From Physocladia obscura (taxonomy: Eukaryota; Chytridiomycota; Chytridiomycetes; Chytridiales; Chytriomycetaceae): a stretch of 19,794 bases of DNA. The notes below the pieces were generated by a model. That model saw only the letters and a program-made list of their open reading frames with translations, did not search any database and was not told the origin of the DNA. The translations under genes and the position numbers were made by a program. Numbering within the stretch: position 1 is the first letter of the stretch; every line of letters starts with the position of its first letter. The DNA is taken from NCBI GenBank assembly GCA_027596945.1, contig JADGJH010000384.1:1-19794 (forward strand), in the 5' to 3' direction. This document shows positions 18,425-19,794 of the stretch, piece after piece.

Positions 18425-19216
18425 ACTTGCATCTGTAAAATGTAAACAAATAATTAATATCTCTGTATTGAAGATAGGGAATAATTTTTTAGAAAATGGT
18501 TAAAATGTTAAAACAGTTAATTGATCTGGCTGCTGCCCGGAGTATCTCCGCTCTCACGACTCCGCCTTCCGATGCCATAACTATCTCAAAATCCGGGAGG
18601 TCTTGAAAAATACAACACAATCCAATTTGCCGTAGACTCTCTGCCCAACCCCGACTCAGCAGTCATTTCCATCTGTGCATGTAAATACACAGAAATGGGC
18701 TACATCATGTACATCAGACCTCTGACAATATACAGACTTTTACTACTCTTGTGTAGAAGGTGCAAGAAGAGATACTAATTGACATGAAAACGCAAACTTT
18801 ACGGACGGCAATTCATAATCTGATTAATGCAATAATTCTAAAAAATCAATAACCCGTACAAGAACTCAAATTAATTTGAACTTAATTTCATTCCACACAA
18901 CTCCCATGAGCCCCACCCCAAACCTTCAAATAACATTGCTGGTGCAAGGACAGTCATGGTAGTCAACCGTTTCTATATCTTGACACAGTTGTGAACAACA
19001 AACCATAATAATTTCCTCCTCATTATACCAAAATTATGTCTGATGCACCCACAACATTCCTCGATGTATTCTTCAGAACTGCAGGTGTATCGCAAGCACT
19101 GATCACAAGAAAAGGTTAAAATTTCTGTTCTAAAAGTAAACGACGAACTATTGGGGCTGTGCGCTCAATTAAAAGTTGAAAAAAATAAAAATAATCTCAC
19201 GCTAGGTGAATCAAGA
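18425..19216. other. Convergent intergenic region between PPCDC and the nitroreductase
   Basis: No confirmed gene. A small plus-strand frame at 19036-19119 encodes 27 residues starting MSDAPTTFLDVF. It could be a first exon of a gene or a small peptide, but no second exon is visible. No tRNA or clear repeat was found. Confidence 0.35.
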
Positions 19217-19222
19217 TTTATT
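19217..19222 (-). terminator. Candidate polyadenylation signal of the nitroreductase gene
   Basis: AATAAA on the minus strand 12 bases after the stop codon at 19234. Closer than usual, but the stretch is AT-rich. Confidence 0.35.
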
Positions 19223-19233
19223 TATAGTTGATA

Positions 19234-19734
19234 TTAAACAAGCTTTGGTTTGAGCTCAGTCTTTGTGGCAGTTTCAGTTGAAACAACTGAGCCATCTGCA
19301 GCCTTGACAGTCTTGGTAGTGGTGGTTACAGTTTTGAGAAACGTTTTTGGTTCATCTTTACTAGTACCGAAAGCCTTGAATCTGGTCTCAATTGGCGCGT
19401 TTACTCTGTCTGGTAGCACGGTTCCCTCCTTAATTTTACCGAACGGGATCTGGGCAACCAGTCTCCAGCTGTCCGCAACACCAAACGCCTCCTTTGCATA
19501 GTCTTGAATCAAGGACTGCTGGTGTTGCAGCGATCCTCCCAATCCCTTTTCCGACAGCGAAGTCCACAGAACAAAGTGGAGAATTCCGCTGCTGTGCGCC
19601 TGGTGCTCAACAAACAATTGCGCAAGAGGAGGGATTCTTTCTTGGAATCCCTTGAGAACATCGTCGTCTTCGTAAAGAAGAATTGTTCCATATCCGTTAC
19701 GCCATCCGTCGATTTTGGCAAGAGTCCCTTCGAG
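19234..19734 (-). CDS. Frm2/Hbn1-like nitroreductase, last exon (partial)
   Basis: The C-terminal 166 residues of an FMN-dependent nitroreductase-fold oxidoreductase related to the yeast Frm2/Hbn1 group, which act on nitro compounds and quinones and are linked to lipid signalling and oxidative stress. The acceptor TTTACTTTCAG places the exon start at 19734. Family motifs: NGYGTILLYEDDDVL, the SSGILHFVLWTSL helix, KGLGGSLQHQQSLI, and SWRLVAQIPFGKI. Earlier exons with the first FMN-binding segment lie to the right of the window. The tail after FKAFGTSKDEPKTF continues about 40 residues as a Thr/Lys/Val-rich segment (KTVTTTTKTVK...), longer than the yeast proteins. Confidence 0.85.
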   Translation of the reverse strand, partial: LEGTLAKIDGWRNGYGTILLYEDDDVLKGFQERIPPLAQLFVEHQAHSSGILHFVLWTSLSEKGLGGSLQHQQSLIQDYAKEAFGVADSWRLVAQIPFGKIKEGTVLPDRVNAPIETRFKAFGTSKDEPKTFLKTVTTTTKTVKAADGSVVSTETATKTELKPKLV

Positions 19735-19794
19735 CTGAAAGTAAATTAACATAAAGCGACAATTTCAAATTAACATAAAACGATAATTTAAAAA
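19735..19794 (-). other. Intron of the nitroreductase gene (partial, runs off window)
   Basis: AT-rich sequence upstream of the TTTACTTTCAG acceptor, with stops in all minus-strand frames. It contains a short near-repeat (two copies of a TTATCGTTTTATGTTAATTTGAAAT-like unit, about 25 bp apart). Its donor is not in the window. Confidence 0.6.

Noticed and set aside
18520..18640. Possible tRNA or structured RNA in the GC-richer patch after PPCDC
   Set aside because: No acceptor stem, anticodon loop or T-loop consensus could be fitted.

Overview
The window looks like a piece of nuclear genome from an early-diverging, chytrid-like fungus. Supporting signs are very short spliceosomal introns (54-74 bp, GT...AG), a secreted GH5 subfamily 5-type endoglucanase with Thr/Ala-rich linkers, a fungal Frm2-type nitroreductase fragment, a PPCDC (Hal3-like) gene, and decayed Ty1/copia and DUF7869-type transposon remnants. 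The lineage is an inference; other protists are not excluded.

Layout. Positions 1-2600 are AT-rich and almost free of CpG, and hold a broken minus-strand DUF7869-like element plus an unidentified ORF. Positions 2639-2977 are an isolated GC-rich coding patch (minus strand, unidentified). Positions 3947-8381 carry the best gene of the window: a five-exon, about 1392-residue secreted protein. It has an N-terminal GH5 cellulase domain, a Thr linker with a Lys/Arg patch, and five C-terminal modules in the order A-B, A, A-B. These I do not recognise as a named family; they are candidate cellulose- or wall-binding modules. Introns between repeat blocks are all phase 0 and sit at equivalent places.

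Positions 9205-12351 are a decayed intracellular receptor gene: coiled coil, TIR-like domain, NB-ARC ATPase and leucine-rich repeats. Its LRR part is a precise 138-bp tandem array in which each unit is one 84-nt LRR exon plus one 54-nt intron. Positions 12370-17600 are AT-rich transposon debris: two copia RNase H tails in opposite orientations, several unidentified ORF pieces and a (TA)n tract. Positions 17641-18366 hold an intact, very GC-rich two-exon PPCDC gene of coenzyme A synthesis. From 19734 down to 19234 lies the last exon of a minus-strand Frm2/Hbn1-like nitroreductase that runs off the window.

The genes do not form a pathway. The two housekeeping-type genes at the right, the secreted cellulase and the immune-receptor-like pseudogene are separated by transposon-rich, CpG-poor DNA. 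The most interesting material is the modular cellulase with its homogenised repeat modules, and the TIR-NB-ARC-LRR relic with its exon-plus-intron LRR array. All intron calls are read by eye from splice signals and frame continuity, not from transcripts.
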